Below, one piece after another: positions 1 to 6,710 of a stretch of 9,997 nt of DNA. The notes under the pieces are model-generated. The model worked only from the letters and a program-made list of their open reading frames with translations. It had not been told where the DNA came from and did no database searches. The translations under genes and the position numbers were made by a program. The DNA lies in assembly GCA_937897665.1 (NCBI GenBank), contig CALCPB010000331.1:1-9997 (forward strand). The letters run 5' to 3'. Within the stretch, counting starts at the first letter, position 1. Every line of letters begins with the position of its first letter. This stretch comes from an uncultured Halomicronema sp. Lineage in GTDB: Bacteria > Cyanobacteriota > Cyanobacteriia > Phormidesmidales > Phormidesmidaceae.

Positions 1-58
1 ACGCTGTTGCTAACCACCGCTGTTGGGCTCCCCTTATCGACGTATTTGCGAGGTGACT

Positions 59-685
59 ATGATGAAGTCTTGGCTGGCTATCTTGCCAGGGGCACTGGTA
101 TTGGCCTCAATGCTGCTAGTACCGACGTCCCGAGCGCAAGCGGAGCCCAGCGGCACCTGGCTAGACGAAGCCATGAACAGGAATGACGCGGCCGCGGCCC
201 TGCCGCAAGCGCCAGAGCAGGGCGGTAGTAACCTGACGGAGTGCGAGCAAACAGTGCGTCCGGCAGTGCTCCCGGAAGATGATCTGGTGATGGCTGCCGG
301 TTGGACCCTGACCGGAGCGGCTCAGATTTATGGCGACACGACCGTGATCATGGGGATGGCCAATGCCGACGGCATGTGTCGTCCACTCGCTTACCAAGGG
401 TTTGTGTTTACCGCTGGTGAGTTCTCTGGCACGGTATCGCCCTGGCCGATGGACTCTCGCGCCGATGGCGGCCTATTGAATCTCATTCTCTATGGCGAGG
501 GCTATCTAGATGCCTCTTTTGAGCGCGATGCATCGGGGCAGAGTCGCCTGTTCTATCAGGTAGAAACCGAGAGCGGCAGCCCGGTCTTAGTGCCTGACCT
601 TCCGGCAGATACATTGCGCCCCTTGGGAATAGAAGACATTCCGGCAGGCTCACCCCCAACCTTTCCTGGGCCTCAGCCAGAATAA
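59..685 (+). CDS. Exported LppP/LprE-like protein, function unknown
   Basis: This is a 208-residue protein starting at the first of two adjacent ATG codons (59 and 62), just behind a GAGGTG ribosome-binding sequence. An in-frame TTG at 23 would add 12 residues ahead of the signal peptide and is less likely. Residues 1-28 form a classical signal peptide: a Lys, a hydrophobic stretch, then a predicted signal peptidase I site after Ala-Gln-Ala. There is no lipobox cysteine, so the mature protein should be soluble in the periplasm or outside the cell. The core has the motifs AGWTLTGAAQIYG, DGMCRPLAYQ and FSGTVSPWPMDSR. I recall this pattern from cyanobacterial proteins annotated as LppP/LprE family; that assignment is from memory and moderate. 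Two cysteines (in LTECEQ and GMCRP) could form a disulfide. The C-terminus is Pro-rich. The gene converges on recQ with a 6-bp gap. The biochemical role is unknown. Confidence 0.8.
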   Translation: MMKSWLAILPGALVLASMLLVPTSRAQAEPSGTWLDEAMNRNDAAAALPQAPEQGGSNLTECEQTVRPAVLPEDDLVMAAGWTLTGAAQIYGDTTVIMGMANADGMCRPLAYQGFVFTAGEFSGTVSPWPMDSRADGGLLNLILYGEGYLDASFERDASGQSRLFYQVETESGSPVLVPDLPADTLRPLGIEDIPAGSPPTFPGPQPE

Positions 686-691
686 CGGTCG

Positions 692-2179
692 TCACGCAGG
701 CTGACGGCAATTATCACAATGCCCACACCGGCCCAGCTTTGCCGTTTTGGGGCGAAACCCAAACTGCTGCATGATCAGCTGCCAGCGACAGCGACGGCTA
801 TACAAAAACGCGGTCATGCCTGGGGCTGACTGAGGAGTCGCTGACGCACGATCGCGATTAGGCAACAGTCGATAGTGAAAGGGATCAAGACACTCTAGCT
901 GGCACTGGCTAAGGAGATAGGAGAGCGCGATCGCCCCATTTTTAAATTCTTCTTGCACGGCTGGCAGACTTCCTTCGGAGGGAATCTGTTGGCTGAGGCG
1001 CATGGCCTGCTGCCGAATCTTGTGGGCCTGGTCGCGAAAGAATTGCGATCGCTGGCGGTCGGTGGGGTCTAGCAGTCCGCTACGCTCACTGATGAGTGCC
1101 AGCGATTGGGCGGGCTGGCCGTCGCGTCCGGCCCGGCCAATCTCCTGCACATACTCAGTCAGCAAATGAGGTACGTGATAGTGGGCCACCCACCGCAAAT
1201 CCGGCTTGTTAACCCCCATGCCAAAGGCATTCGTTGCGACCACGATTTGCACCTGGTTTTGCAGCCAGGCTTGCTCACACTGACGGCGATCGCGGGCGGA
1301 TAACCCGGCGTGATAACTGGCCGTGCGATAGCCCTGTTGCTGCAGCCAGCGAGCTAACTCGACACTGTCGCGACGGGTACGCACATACACCAGCCCCGTT
1401 TGGCCGCGATGCTGACGTATGAATTTCAGCAATCCTTGCTGGCGGCCTCGTGGCGTCCACACGGTTTGGACGGTCAGATGCAAGTTGGCCCGATAGGGAC
1501 TCAGGCAGAAAACTTGGGGCGATCGCAGCTTGAGTACTTCACGAATCACCTTTTGAGCGGTGGGATCAGCCGTGGCAGTAAAGGCCGCGATGGGAATTTG
1601 AATGCCGTCGGCTCGGCATTGCTGCAGCGCTTGACGAGCCGCCCCTAACCGCCGATAGGCCGGACGAAACGTTTCACCCCACTGCACCAGACAGTGGGCT
1701 TCATCGAGCACGAGGCCGTTGATGGTCAGATTCGGCTGGCAGAGGCGTTGCCAAACGGGCGGGCTCAATAGCGTCTCAGGAGAGAGATAGAGCAGCCGCA
1801 GCTGCTGCCGGTCAAGGGCCGTCAAGACCCGATATCGCTCTAATTTCGGCACTTCATTGTGCAGGGTGGCGGCAGGCAACTGGCGATCGCGCAGCTCTTG
1901 CACCTGGTTTTCCATTAGCGCCACTAGGGGAGAGACCACCAGCGTGACGCCCTGCTGCATCAAGGCAGGCAGTTGGAAACACAACGCCTTGCCCCCACCC
2001 GTTGGCATCACAATCAGCGCATCTTGCCGCTGCAGCAAAGCTTGAATCACCAAGTCCTGAGGTGGACGAAAGTCGCTGTAGCCCCAGATTTCTTTAAGGC
2101 GAGCCTGGGCGATCGCCCAGGCCGATGATGATGTGGATGCAGTCACAGTGATTCCCCGAGATGCCCTTAGTGGCAGCAT
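692..2179 (-). CDS. recQ: RecQ-family ATP-dependent DNA helicase, short form
   Basis: This is a superfamily 2 DNA helicase that should unwind DNA 3'-5' in repair and recombination. Motifs in order, numbered from the ATG at 2179: motif 0 FRPPQ (~37-41), motif I PTGGGKA (~59-65), motif Ia SPLVALMENQ, motif II DEAHCLVQWG (~159), motif III FTATAD, motif V region ATNAFGMGVNKPD and motif VI QEIGRAGRDG. A RecQ zinc-binding region follows, with one Cys in RRCRWQ and three in CGHCDNC near the C-terminus. The protein ends four residues later, so there is no HRDC domain. Motif I has Ala (GCG) where Ser/Thr is normal after the Lys. The start is uncertain: the frame stays open to 2323, ATG 2179 lacks a clear Shine-Dalgarno, and GTG 2146 has GGGGA six bases upstream. 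I chose 2179 because similarity with the duplicated copy at 3030-3102 runs up to that ATG. Confidence 0.92.
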   Translation of the reverse strand: MLPLRASRGITVTASTSSSAWAIAQARLKEIWGYSDFRPPQDLVIQALLQRQDALIVMPTGGGKALCFQLPALMQQGVTLVVSPLVALMENQVQELRDRQLPAATLHNEVPKLERYRVLTALDRQQLRLLYLSPETLLSPPVWQRLCQPNLTINGLVLDEAHCLVQWGETFRPAYRRLGAARQALQQCRADGIQIPIAAFTATADPTAQKVIREVLKLRSPQVFCLSPYRANLHLTVQTVWTPRGRQQGLLKFIRQHRGQTGLVYVRTRRDSVELARWLQQQGYRTASYHAGLSARDRRQCEQAWLQNQVQIVVATNAFGMGVNKPDLRWVAHYHVPHLLTEYVQEIGRAGRDGQPAQSLALISERSGLLDPTDRQRSQFFRDQAHKIRQQAMRLSQQIPSEGSLPAVQEEFKNGAIALSYLLSQCQLECLDPFHYRLLPNRDRASATPQSAPGMTAFLYSRRCRWQLIMQQFGFRPKTAKLGRCGHCDNCRQPA

Positions 2180-2181
2180 GC
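2109..2181. repeat. 73-bp direct repeat, copy 1 (5' end of recQ)
   Basis: This segment matches 3030-3102 in the same orientation with no gaps and 63 of 73 identical bases. The first 32 bases, beginning with a HIP1 octamer, are identical. All 10 mismatches fall in the 41 bases towards the recQ start codon. The repeat covers the predicted first 23 codons of recQ and stops two bases beyond its ATG. The two copies are 921 bp apart and bracket the PNPOx-like gene. Confidence 0.9.
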
Positions 2182-2369
2182 CCAAAAATAACCGCTTAAG
2201 ACTGGAGGATGATCGTGGTAATGATTGCGGGCCTGTATCTAAATTGTCGCTGGGCCATGTTGTGACCTGACCGGTTCTAGAGAATGAAAACGTTGGGCTC
2301 TGATGCACCACTGTCTGAGTCAAAGTTGCACTGGTTCAGAAAGTTGCGCATACTCTCACCATTTGAGTT

Positions 2370-2374
2370 GAGGA
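2370..2374 (+). promoter_or_regulatory. Ribosome-binding site deciding the PNPOx-like start
   Basis: The sequence GAGGA lies eight bases upstream of the ATG at 2383. The alternative in-frame ATGs at 2284, 2434 and 2491 have no comparable purine-rich sequence at a good distance, so this site favours 2383 as the start. Confidence 0.5.
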
Positions 2375-2382
2375 AATCGCAG

Positions 2383-3027
2383 ATGCCAGAAACTGCGATA
2401 GCTTTTGAAGGATCGCAGTCAAGTTCCACAGCCATGATTGATAAGACAGTCTCGACAAAGCGCTCTGATGATGAACAGGTGAGAGCACTGATGGACAATG
2501 ACTGGGTCAAGACCTCTGATCAGCAGAATCCAGCCGCCTTAGATCTGGCCAGCCAAATCATTCGAGACAACATTTACTGCACACTCTCAACCTGCTCGCC
2601 GGATAGTTGGCCTTGGGCCTCGCCGGTCTTCTTCACCTATGACTCAGCACTGAATTTTTATTGGTCTTCTGCAATCGCGGCCAAGCATTCTCAAAACATT
2701 TATCGGAACCAAGGGCGAGTGGCCATCACGATTTACGGCACCTATTTGGGAGAAGGCAAAGGCAAGGGCATTTATCTGAGTGGCCTCGCACAGGAATTAG
2801 ATCCTGCGCAGGTCAACACTGTGATGCAGTCTCTTTTCAAACGGGCGGGTGGCGCCCCGCCCCGACGGACCCAAGACGACTATCTAGGTTCCTCTCCACG
2901 TCGGATTTATAGCTTTCAGCCTCAAGCAGCTTGGGTGACTGGGGAACGGCTAGCGCTGGGGAACCAACTCATCGACATCAAGGTTCAACTGGATCTCGCT
3001 AGCTTGATCGCTACCGTAGACGCCTGA
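2383..3027 (+). CDS. Pyridoxamine 5'-phosphate oxidase-like (flavin split-barrel) protein
   Basis: This is a 214-residue protein with the split-barrel pattern of the PNPOx-like family, which binds FMN, F420 or haem. Its start is residues ~61-86 (DNIYCTLSTCSPDSWPWASP, then VFFTYD). A segment NFYWSSAIAAKHSQNIYRNQ follows, then strands RVAITIYGT and GIYLSGLAQEL, and a C-terminal RRIYSFQPQAAWVTGE. Such proteins often reduce or oxidise small molecules; the substrate cannot be read from sequence. The first ~45 residues are polar and low in structure. The start is therefore open between 2383, which has a ribosome-binding site, and 2491, which lies just ahead of the domain. A longer form from 2284 would reach into the recQ upstream region. 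No signal peptide is seen. The gene diverges from recQ and ends 3 bp before a duplicated fragment of recQ's 5' end, so it may have arrived at this place by recombination. Confidence 0.82.
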   Translation: MPETAIAFEGSQSSSTAMIDKTVSTKRSDDEQVRALMDNDWVKTSDQQNPAALDLASQIIRDNIYCTLSTCSPDSWPWASPVFFTYDSALNFYWSSAIAAKHSQNIYRNQGRVAITIYGTYLGEGKGKGIYLSGLAQELDPAQVNTVMQSLFKRAGGAPPRRTQDDYLGSSPRRIYSFQPQAAWVTGERLALGNQLIDIKVQLDLASLIATVDA

Positions 3028-3029
3028 TA

Positions 3030-3102
3030 GCGATCGCCCAGGCCGATGATGATGTGGATGCGGTCACGGTCGTTTCCCTGAAGGCCCTTAATGGCAGCAT
3101 GC
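3030..3102 (-). pseudogene. recQ 5'-end remnant (73-bp repeat, copy 2)
   Basis: Read on the minus strand, this encodes an ATG followed by a peptide that matches the start of the nearby recQ: MLPLRA at the front and TVTASTSSSAWAIA behind it, then unrelated sequence. Eight codons differ between the copies and five of the eight changes are synonymous. That suggests both copies diverged while coding, so this is not recent noise. The homology ends at a HIP1 octamer on one side and at the terminator T-tract of the barrel gene on the other. It has no helicase domain and is presumably non-functional. Confidence 0.75.
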
Positions 3103-3131
3103 AAAAAAAGCAGCGCCCAAATGACGCTGCT
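3103..3131 (-). terminator. Rho-independent terminator of the beta-barrel gene
   Basis: On the minus strand the sequence reads AGCAGCG, a 9-base loop, then CGCTGCT running into seven T residues. The 7-bp GC-rich stem plus T-tract is a textbook intrinsic terminator. It lies about 78 bp downstream of the stop codon of the minus-strand gene ending at 3209, and its T-tract directly abuts the recQ remnant. Confidence 0.88.
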
Positions 3132-3208
3132 CGCAAGAGAATTTATGACGAGCAAGGGAAAAGCTACCCCGACTCAAGCTCAAGGCTCAAATAAGTTTGA
3201 ACCCAAAC

Positions 3209-4126
3209 TTACTCAAAGAAGACGGGGAAGTTGTAGGCCACGCCCAGAGAGAGGCCGAGACCTGTGTCTTCGGTCACGCGCCAGTTGATCTGGCTGTTGA
3301 GCGTGAACGCCCGCGAGATCGGAATATCCACCCCACCGTTGATCAACAGACCCAGGTCACTGCCAATGTCAATGCCGCCGCCGCGCGAGGGATAAATGCT
3401 GAACCGACCAGTATCAATCGGGTTGAAGTTATAGGTGACCGGTATCGCCACGCTGATTTCGTCTTCAGAGAACTGCACCGAAGGCCGCACTGCAAACCGA
3501 GGGCCGAGGGAAATTTTGCTGATGATGTTAAAGCCAAAGTCGCCCACGGCGCTTTTGTCGCTGTCCACAATGCCGATATTGCCCCCAAATCCGACATAAA
3601 AGGGGGTGACGCCACGATAGAGCGGTCGCGTGACCTGAGCTACCTCTTCGCCTTGCGCTACAGTCTCAGTCGCTTCTGCCAGTTCGGTTCCGGTCGAGAG
3701 CGTAGCTGCGGTCTCTAGATCAAGCGCTGCTGCCGAAGTGACGAATGGCTCCTCCACTGCTGCGGCATCAACCGCTGCCAAAGTCACGACAGTCGCCTCA
3801 GCGAAATCAGCGTGAGCGGGGCTCGATGCCGCCAAAAAGTCCTCTAGGGTCTGAGTTGCGACGGGCTCAGCTGCCGGAGTCGCTTTTAACCCACAGTTAT
3901 CGGTCTTAGCGGCAAGCGGCTCGGCGGCCAACTCGTTTATCAGGTCAATCTCAGCGGCGTCGATCGCCGCCTCGGCAGCCGCTAGATCGACTCGCGCCAG
4001 GGCCGTCCCGGTCACGTCGGTCAGCGGATTAGCGATCAGATCATCCTCAGCCTGAGCTGGAACCGCTAACAGCAGCGCGATAGCGGCACCACCCGCAAAG
4101 AAATTAAGGCGTTGGAAAGCAGCCAT
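3209..4126 (-). CDS. Exported outer-membrane beta-barrel protein with Ala/Glu-rich linker
   Basis: This is a 305-residue protein. Residues 1-26 are a signal peptide with a predicted cleavage after Ala-Gln-Ala. Residues 27 to ~155 are a low-complexity, acidic, alanine-rich stretch with many DAAEA, LAAEP and ETAAT-like segments and one Cys (78). Residues ~158-305 show alternating hydrophobic and polar strands with glycine turns (TPFYVGFGGNIGI, FAVRPSVQFS, SVAIPVTYNFNP, GLLINGGVDIPI, GLGLSLGVAYNF). This resembles a small outer-membrane barrel of a type I recall in cyanobacteria. The protein ends in PVFFE, so aromatic residues sit near but not at the C-terminus. The ATG at 4126 has GGAG about 12 bases upstream; a GTG at 4138 is in frame but sits on that GGAG. 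The gene has its own terminator and appears monocistronic. Its ligand or role is unknown. Confidence 0.85.
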   Translation of the reverse strand: MAAFQRLNFFAGGAAIALLLAVPAQAEDDLIANPLTDVTGTALARVDLAAAEAAIDAAEIDLINELAAEPLAAKTDNCGLKATPAAEPVATQTLEDFLAASSPAHADFAEATVVTLAAVDAAAVEEPFVTSAAALDLETAATLSTGTELAEATETVAQGEEVAQVTRPLYRGVTPFYVGFGGNIGIVDSDKSAVGDFGFNIISKISLGPRFAVRPSVQFSEDEISVAIPVTYNFNPIDTGRFSIYPSRGGGIDIGSDLGLLINGGVDIPISRAFTLNSQINWRVTEDTGLGLSLGVAYNFPVFFE

Positions 4127-4327
4127 GTTTATAATCACTCCATCAATACACCATGAAGCATTTCTCAGCAGCGATAAAAAGCAGAAGCCTGGCCCCTCCC
4201 CCTCGGCGATGCCGGCGATCGGGCTCTAGGGTGTCTCTGCAGTCACTATGAAAAATTCAAGCAGATTCTACCACTGTCAGATCGCATCACTCGCCACTTA
4301 AATAACAGTTCTCACGGCACCCGCCAG

Positions 4328-5275
4328 TCAGCCCGTAGCAGCAGACCAGGCTGATAATAATGCTTGGGCCACAAACGGCAAAATGTGCTCGTTTTGGCTC
4401 GCGTCTGTGCCTTCCGTAAAGACCACCAATTGAAACGGTGGGTGCTCTGGCAGCTCCACATACGCAGCATCGTGACGCACCTTGCTGGTGAGCCCGGCTT
4501 TTGACCACAGTTGGGCGTTAAGCGGCAGTCCTGCCCCTAAAAAGCCCGTGACCTGATTTTCTGGATCAGCAGCCAACAGGCGGGGATCGAGCGATCGCTG
4601 CAACAGCGCCATCATGGCCTGCGATCGCTCCCCTGTGACTGCCACCCCACCGATAATGCTGTGCAGCAGTCGGGCCGTTGCTTCCGTCGTTAGCACATTG
4701 CGATTTTCATAGGTCTCACCCAAAAACAGCCGCTCACGACCATAGGGGCCATCACACCAAGTCTTTTGATTAACGTTAATCGTCGCCAGCTCTGGCCACT
4801 GCAGCGACTCAAAATAGCGATTAACGATGTTGCGCTGGGTCTGCCAGGTTTCTAGCGGCCCCGCCGGTAGCTCTGGGCCACTGGTCGTCCCGGTCAGCAC
4901 ATCCACCACGAGCCCCGTCGCATCATTGCTGGAATCGACAATCATGTCGCGCAACGCCCGCACCAGCTCTGGCGTTGACGACACCATTTCCCGCTCTAGC
5001 CATTCGTGGGCCGCCACTAGGTAAAACAGCTTCACCACGCTGGCTGGGTAGATCGCCTCGACCCCGCGATAGCTGGCCCCGGGCGGCGACTGCTGCCAAA
5101 AATCAGCCGCGCTTATCGCCCCACCCGTGTTGATCGGAAACGGGGGCTCATACACAATCCAGGTGGCGGCAATTTGGTTCCGTGCCAGTTTCGGAAACTC
5201 GGCCCAGGTTTGCTCAAGTACCTGGTCTAACACTGTTTGCAGGTCAGAATTGCGTTGAAAAAAAGTGGCCGCCAC
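4328..5275 (-). CDS. Class-A-beta-lactamase-like serine hydrolase
   Basis: This 315-residue protein has the active-site layout of the serine beta-lactamase/penicillin-binding protein superfamily. An SxxK motif lies in YPASVVKLF (Ser79, Lys82). An SxN-type motif follows about 35 residues later in DSSNDATG, and a KTG-equivalent, Lys-Ala-Gly, lies in LWSKAGLTSK (259-261). Between them, LGETYENRNVLTTEATARLL takes the place of the class A omega-loop region, but it is short and lacks a clear ExxLN motif. True beta-lactamase activity is therefore doubtful; a peptidase, esterase or unknown hydrolase is as likely. The GTG start is the first possible one after an in-frame stop and has AGGAAAA about 11 bases upstream. 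No signal peptide is visible, which is odd for this superfamily. The gene is divergent from the DUF2805 gene across a 200-bp region. Confidence 0.85.
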   Translation of the reverse strand: MAATFFQRNSDLQTVLDQVLEQTWAEFPKLARNQIAATWIVYEPPFPINTGGAISAADFWQQSPPGASYRGVEAIYPASVVKLFYLVAAHEWLEREMVSSTPELVRALRDMIVDSSNDATGLVVDVLTGTTSGPELPAGPLETWQTQRNIVNRYFESLQWPELATINVNQKTWCDGPYGRERLFLGETYENRNVLTTEATARLLHSIIGGVAVTGERSQAMMALLQRSLDPRLLAADPENQVTGFLGAGLPLNAQLWSKAGLTSKVRHDAAYVELPEHPPFQLVVFTEGTDASQNEHILPFVAQALLSAWSAATG

Positions 5276-5322
5276 GATCGCGTATTTTCCTGAAATTAAT
5301 GCCAGATCAACCTTACCCGCTC

Positions 5323-5347
5323 ACGGGCGAATCTAGACGGGCGAATC
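5323..5347. promoter_or_regulatory. Perfect 11-bp direct repeat, possible operator
   Basis: ACGGGCGAATC occurs twice, separated by TAG, giving a 14-bp period. It lies in the divergent region 48 bp upstream of the serine hydrolase start. On the minus strand a weak promoter-like pair, TTGAAC (5356-5351) and TAGATT (5335-5330), flanks one copy and overlaps the other, so a protein bound here could control that promoter. The repeat is seen directly; its regulatory role is inferred. Confidence 0.4.
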
Positions 5348-5428
5348 ATCGTTCAAATCCGCCACGGGATAGAGATGTAGTGTCTCGATTCTGGCTGGGC
5401 GGCCAGCTCGTTAGGATAAAGGGGCGAG

Positions 5429-5450
5429 GCTGAGGGCTGGACGCCTCAGC
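5429..5450 (+). promoter_or_regulatory. 7-bp hairpin in the leader of the DUF2805 gene
   Basis: GCTGAGG and CCTCAGC form a perfect 7-bp stem with an 8-base loop, ending 26 bases before the ATG of the downstream gene. No T-tract follows, so it is unlikely to be a terminator. It could be a leader-RNA structure or a palindromic protein site. Confidence 0.35.
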
Positions 5451-5476
5451 GCTGACGTTAATTGACTAGAGCCACT

Positions 5477-5740
5477 ATGGGAAAAGCTTTGCCAGAACTA
5501 AGTGCCGGCGATCGCGATCGCATTATTGAGATGGCCTGGGAAGATCGCACCCCGTTTGAGGCGATCGAACTGCAGTTTGGTCTTCAAGAAAAGGACGTCA
5601 TTCGGCTCATGCGGCAATCGATGAAACCGAGTAGCTTTCGGATGTGGCGCAAGCGAGTCACCGGTCGCAGCACCAAGCATCGGCAGCAGCGTCCGTTTTT
5701 ATCTGGCCGGTTTCGCTCTGCCAATCAAAAGGGTTCTTGA
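5477..5740 (+). CDS. DUF2805/TIGR03643-like small protein
   Basis: This 87-residue protein matches the pattern of a small family of unknown function that I recall as TIGR03643/DUF2805. An N-terminal helix LSAGDRDRIIEMAWEDRTPF is followed by EAIELQFGL, KDVIRLMRQSMK, SSFRMWRKRV and TGRSTKH. The helical pattern with AIELQFGLQEKDVIRLMR looks like a helix-turn-helix, followed by a strongly basic C-terminal tail (RRV- and KH-rich), so nucleic-acid binding is plausible but not shown. I chose ATG 5477 because family similarity begins just after it. A TTG at 5462 would add five residues and neither start has a strong ribosome-binding site. Two overlapping HIP1 octamers lie in its first codons. Confidence 0.8.
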   Translation: MGKALPELSAGDRDRIIEMAWEDRTPFEAIELQFGLQEKDVIRLMRQSMKPSSFRMWRKRVTGRSTKHRQQRPFLSGRFRSANQKGS

Positions 5741-5882
5741 TGGGCCTCACATGATTTCACAGGGATTTGTTCCCAGAGCCGCCACCCGCGTCAAAGGTAG
5801 TCGGTTCGAGCTCAGGCATTGCTTAATTCACCGCTGGTTCGCTGAATTTGGGCAGAGCCAAGCAAGTGGAAAACCGCTGAGG

Positions 5883-5912
5883 GCAAATCAGTTGAGTGCA
5901 AATCAGTCACGT
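5883..5912. repeat. 15-bp tandem repeat, two units
   Basis: GCAAATCAGTTGAGT is followed directly by GCAAATCAGTCACGT. The first ten bases of the two units are identical and a further GCA begins a possible partial third unit. It lies between the convergent DUF2805 and lipoprotein genes. The 187-bp gap (5741-5927) shows no convincing terminator for either gene. Confidence 0.55.
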
Positions 5913-5927
5913 GCAGGTCGCGATCGC

Positions 5928-6659
5928 TTACTGCAGATACTCCACAATGCCATCGTAAGTCACTCGGCAGATGCCGGGGGAACCGTCGGCGAGGATATAG
6001 CTGTAGGCTGAACCGCCTTCATCGGTTCGCGCAAATTCCAGGTTGCTGGGGGCACCCAACTCAGCGGCGATCGCCTGTTGGCAAATGGCCGCTAGCCCCG
6101 CCGTGTCGCCAATGGCCCGAAAATCCACCAGTCCTGGAAAGACTTCTGCGCCAATGATGGGACTGTCCGTTGGTAACGGATCTAAGAGACTGGGGTTAGA
6201 CGGATAGCTCTGACCATCGAACGACAGCAGAACGGTTTTGGGCACGGCTCCGCCGCCCGCGACCCGGAGCACCAAGTCTTGCCAACCTTGGGTCATGCTC
6301 TCACTGACGGTCAACGGGGTTTGCACCAGCGACGTCTGCGATCGCAGTTGAAACTCCTCCCCGATGCCTTCAAAGACCAGGAGAGTACACCCACCGGTGC
6401 CACACCAGTTGGGTGGCCCTAATAGCACCAGCGCATCCTCGGTGGCATCTTGATTCAGATCAATGAACTCACTGTGAAAGCGGCTATACGGGTCGCCATT
6501 TTCTGCCAGAAAAGCCCCCATTGCCCGCCATAGGTCAAGCTGCTGAGGCGTGACCGGGACAATTGCTGGGTCAGAAACTGGGGGCGTCTCCTCTGCCGGT
6601 ACAGTGCAACCCGTGACACCGATTAGGCCAAGAATTAGTCCTATCGTGATCGCTTTCAT
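5928..6659 (-). CDS. Lipoprotein of unknown function
   Basis: This 243-residue protein has a type II signal sequence. After Met-Lys and a hydrophobic run comes the lipobox VTGC with Cys18, so it should be lipid-modified and membrane anchored. The linker that follows is rich in Pro, Glu and Ser (PAEETPPVSD). Residues ~67-75 (DLNQDATEDALVLL) resemble an Asp-rich, calcium-binding-like loop of the sort found in FG-GAP or dockerin-type repeats. A Cys pair follows in CGTGGC (86, 91), then ordinary globular sequence ending in RVTYDGIVEYLQ. I do not recognise a named family. The gene lies 51 bp downstream of the MBL hydrolase gene on the same strand with no visible terminator between them, so co-transcription and a shared periplasmic job are plausible. 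Confidence 0.85.
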   Translation of the reverse strand: MKAITIGLILGLIGVTGCTVPAEETPPVSDPAIVPVTPQQLDLWRAMGAFLAENGDPYSRFHSEFIDLNQDATEDALVLLGPPNWCGTGGCTLLVFEGIGEEFQLRSQTSLVQTPLTVSESMTQGWQDLVLRVAGGGAVPKTVLLSFDGQSYPSNPSLLDPLPTDSPIIGAEVFPGLVDFRAIGDTAGLAAICQQAIAAELGAPSNLEFARTDEGGSAYSYILADGSPGICRVTYDGIVEYLQ

Positions 6660-6710
6660 GCCACCAGTTCCTAACGAGCTTGATCGTTGAATAGACGTTT
6701 CTAGATGGGG

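Noticed and set aside
690..706. Inverted repeat CGTCA/TGACG between gene 1 and recQ, as a bidirectional terminator
   Set aside because: The stem is only 5 bp, there is no T-tract on either side, and it overlaps the last codons of recQ.
2182..2323. In-frame N-terminal extension of recQ to a start at 2323
   Set aside because: The added 48 residues are Ser/Thr-rich with no helicase similarity, and the homologous copy at 3030-3102 diverges right before the inner ATG.
3193..3210. Hairpin AAGTTTG/CAAACTT over the barrel gene's stop codon as a terminator
   Set aside because: It is AT-rich with no following T-tract, and a much stronger terminator lies at 3103-3131.
3197..3718. 173-codon plus-strand frame opposite the barrel gene
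   Set aside because: It is the antisense shadow of a gene with signal peptide and barrel strands; its translation has no family pattern.
5751..6011. 86-codon plus-strand frame running into the lipoprotein gene
   Set aside because: It overlaps the lipoprotein end, has no ribosome-binding site and no recognisable sequence.
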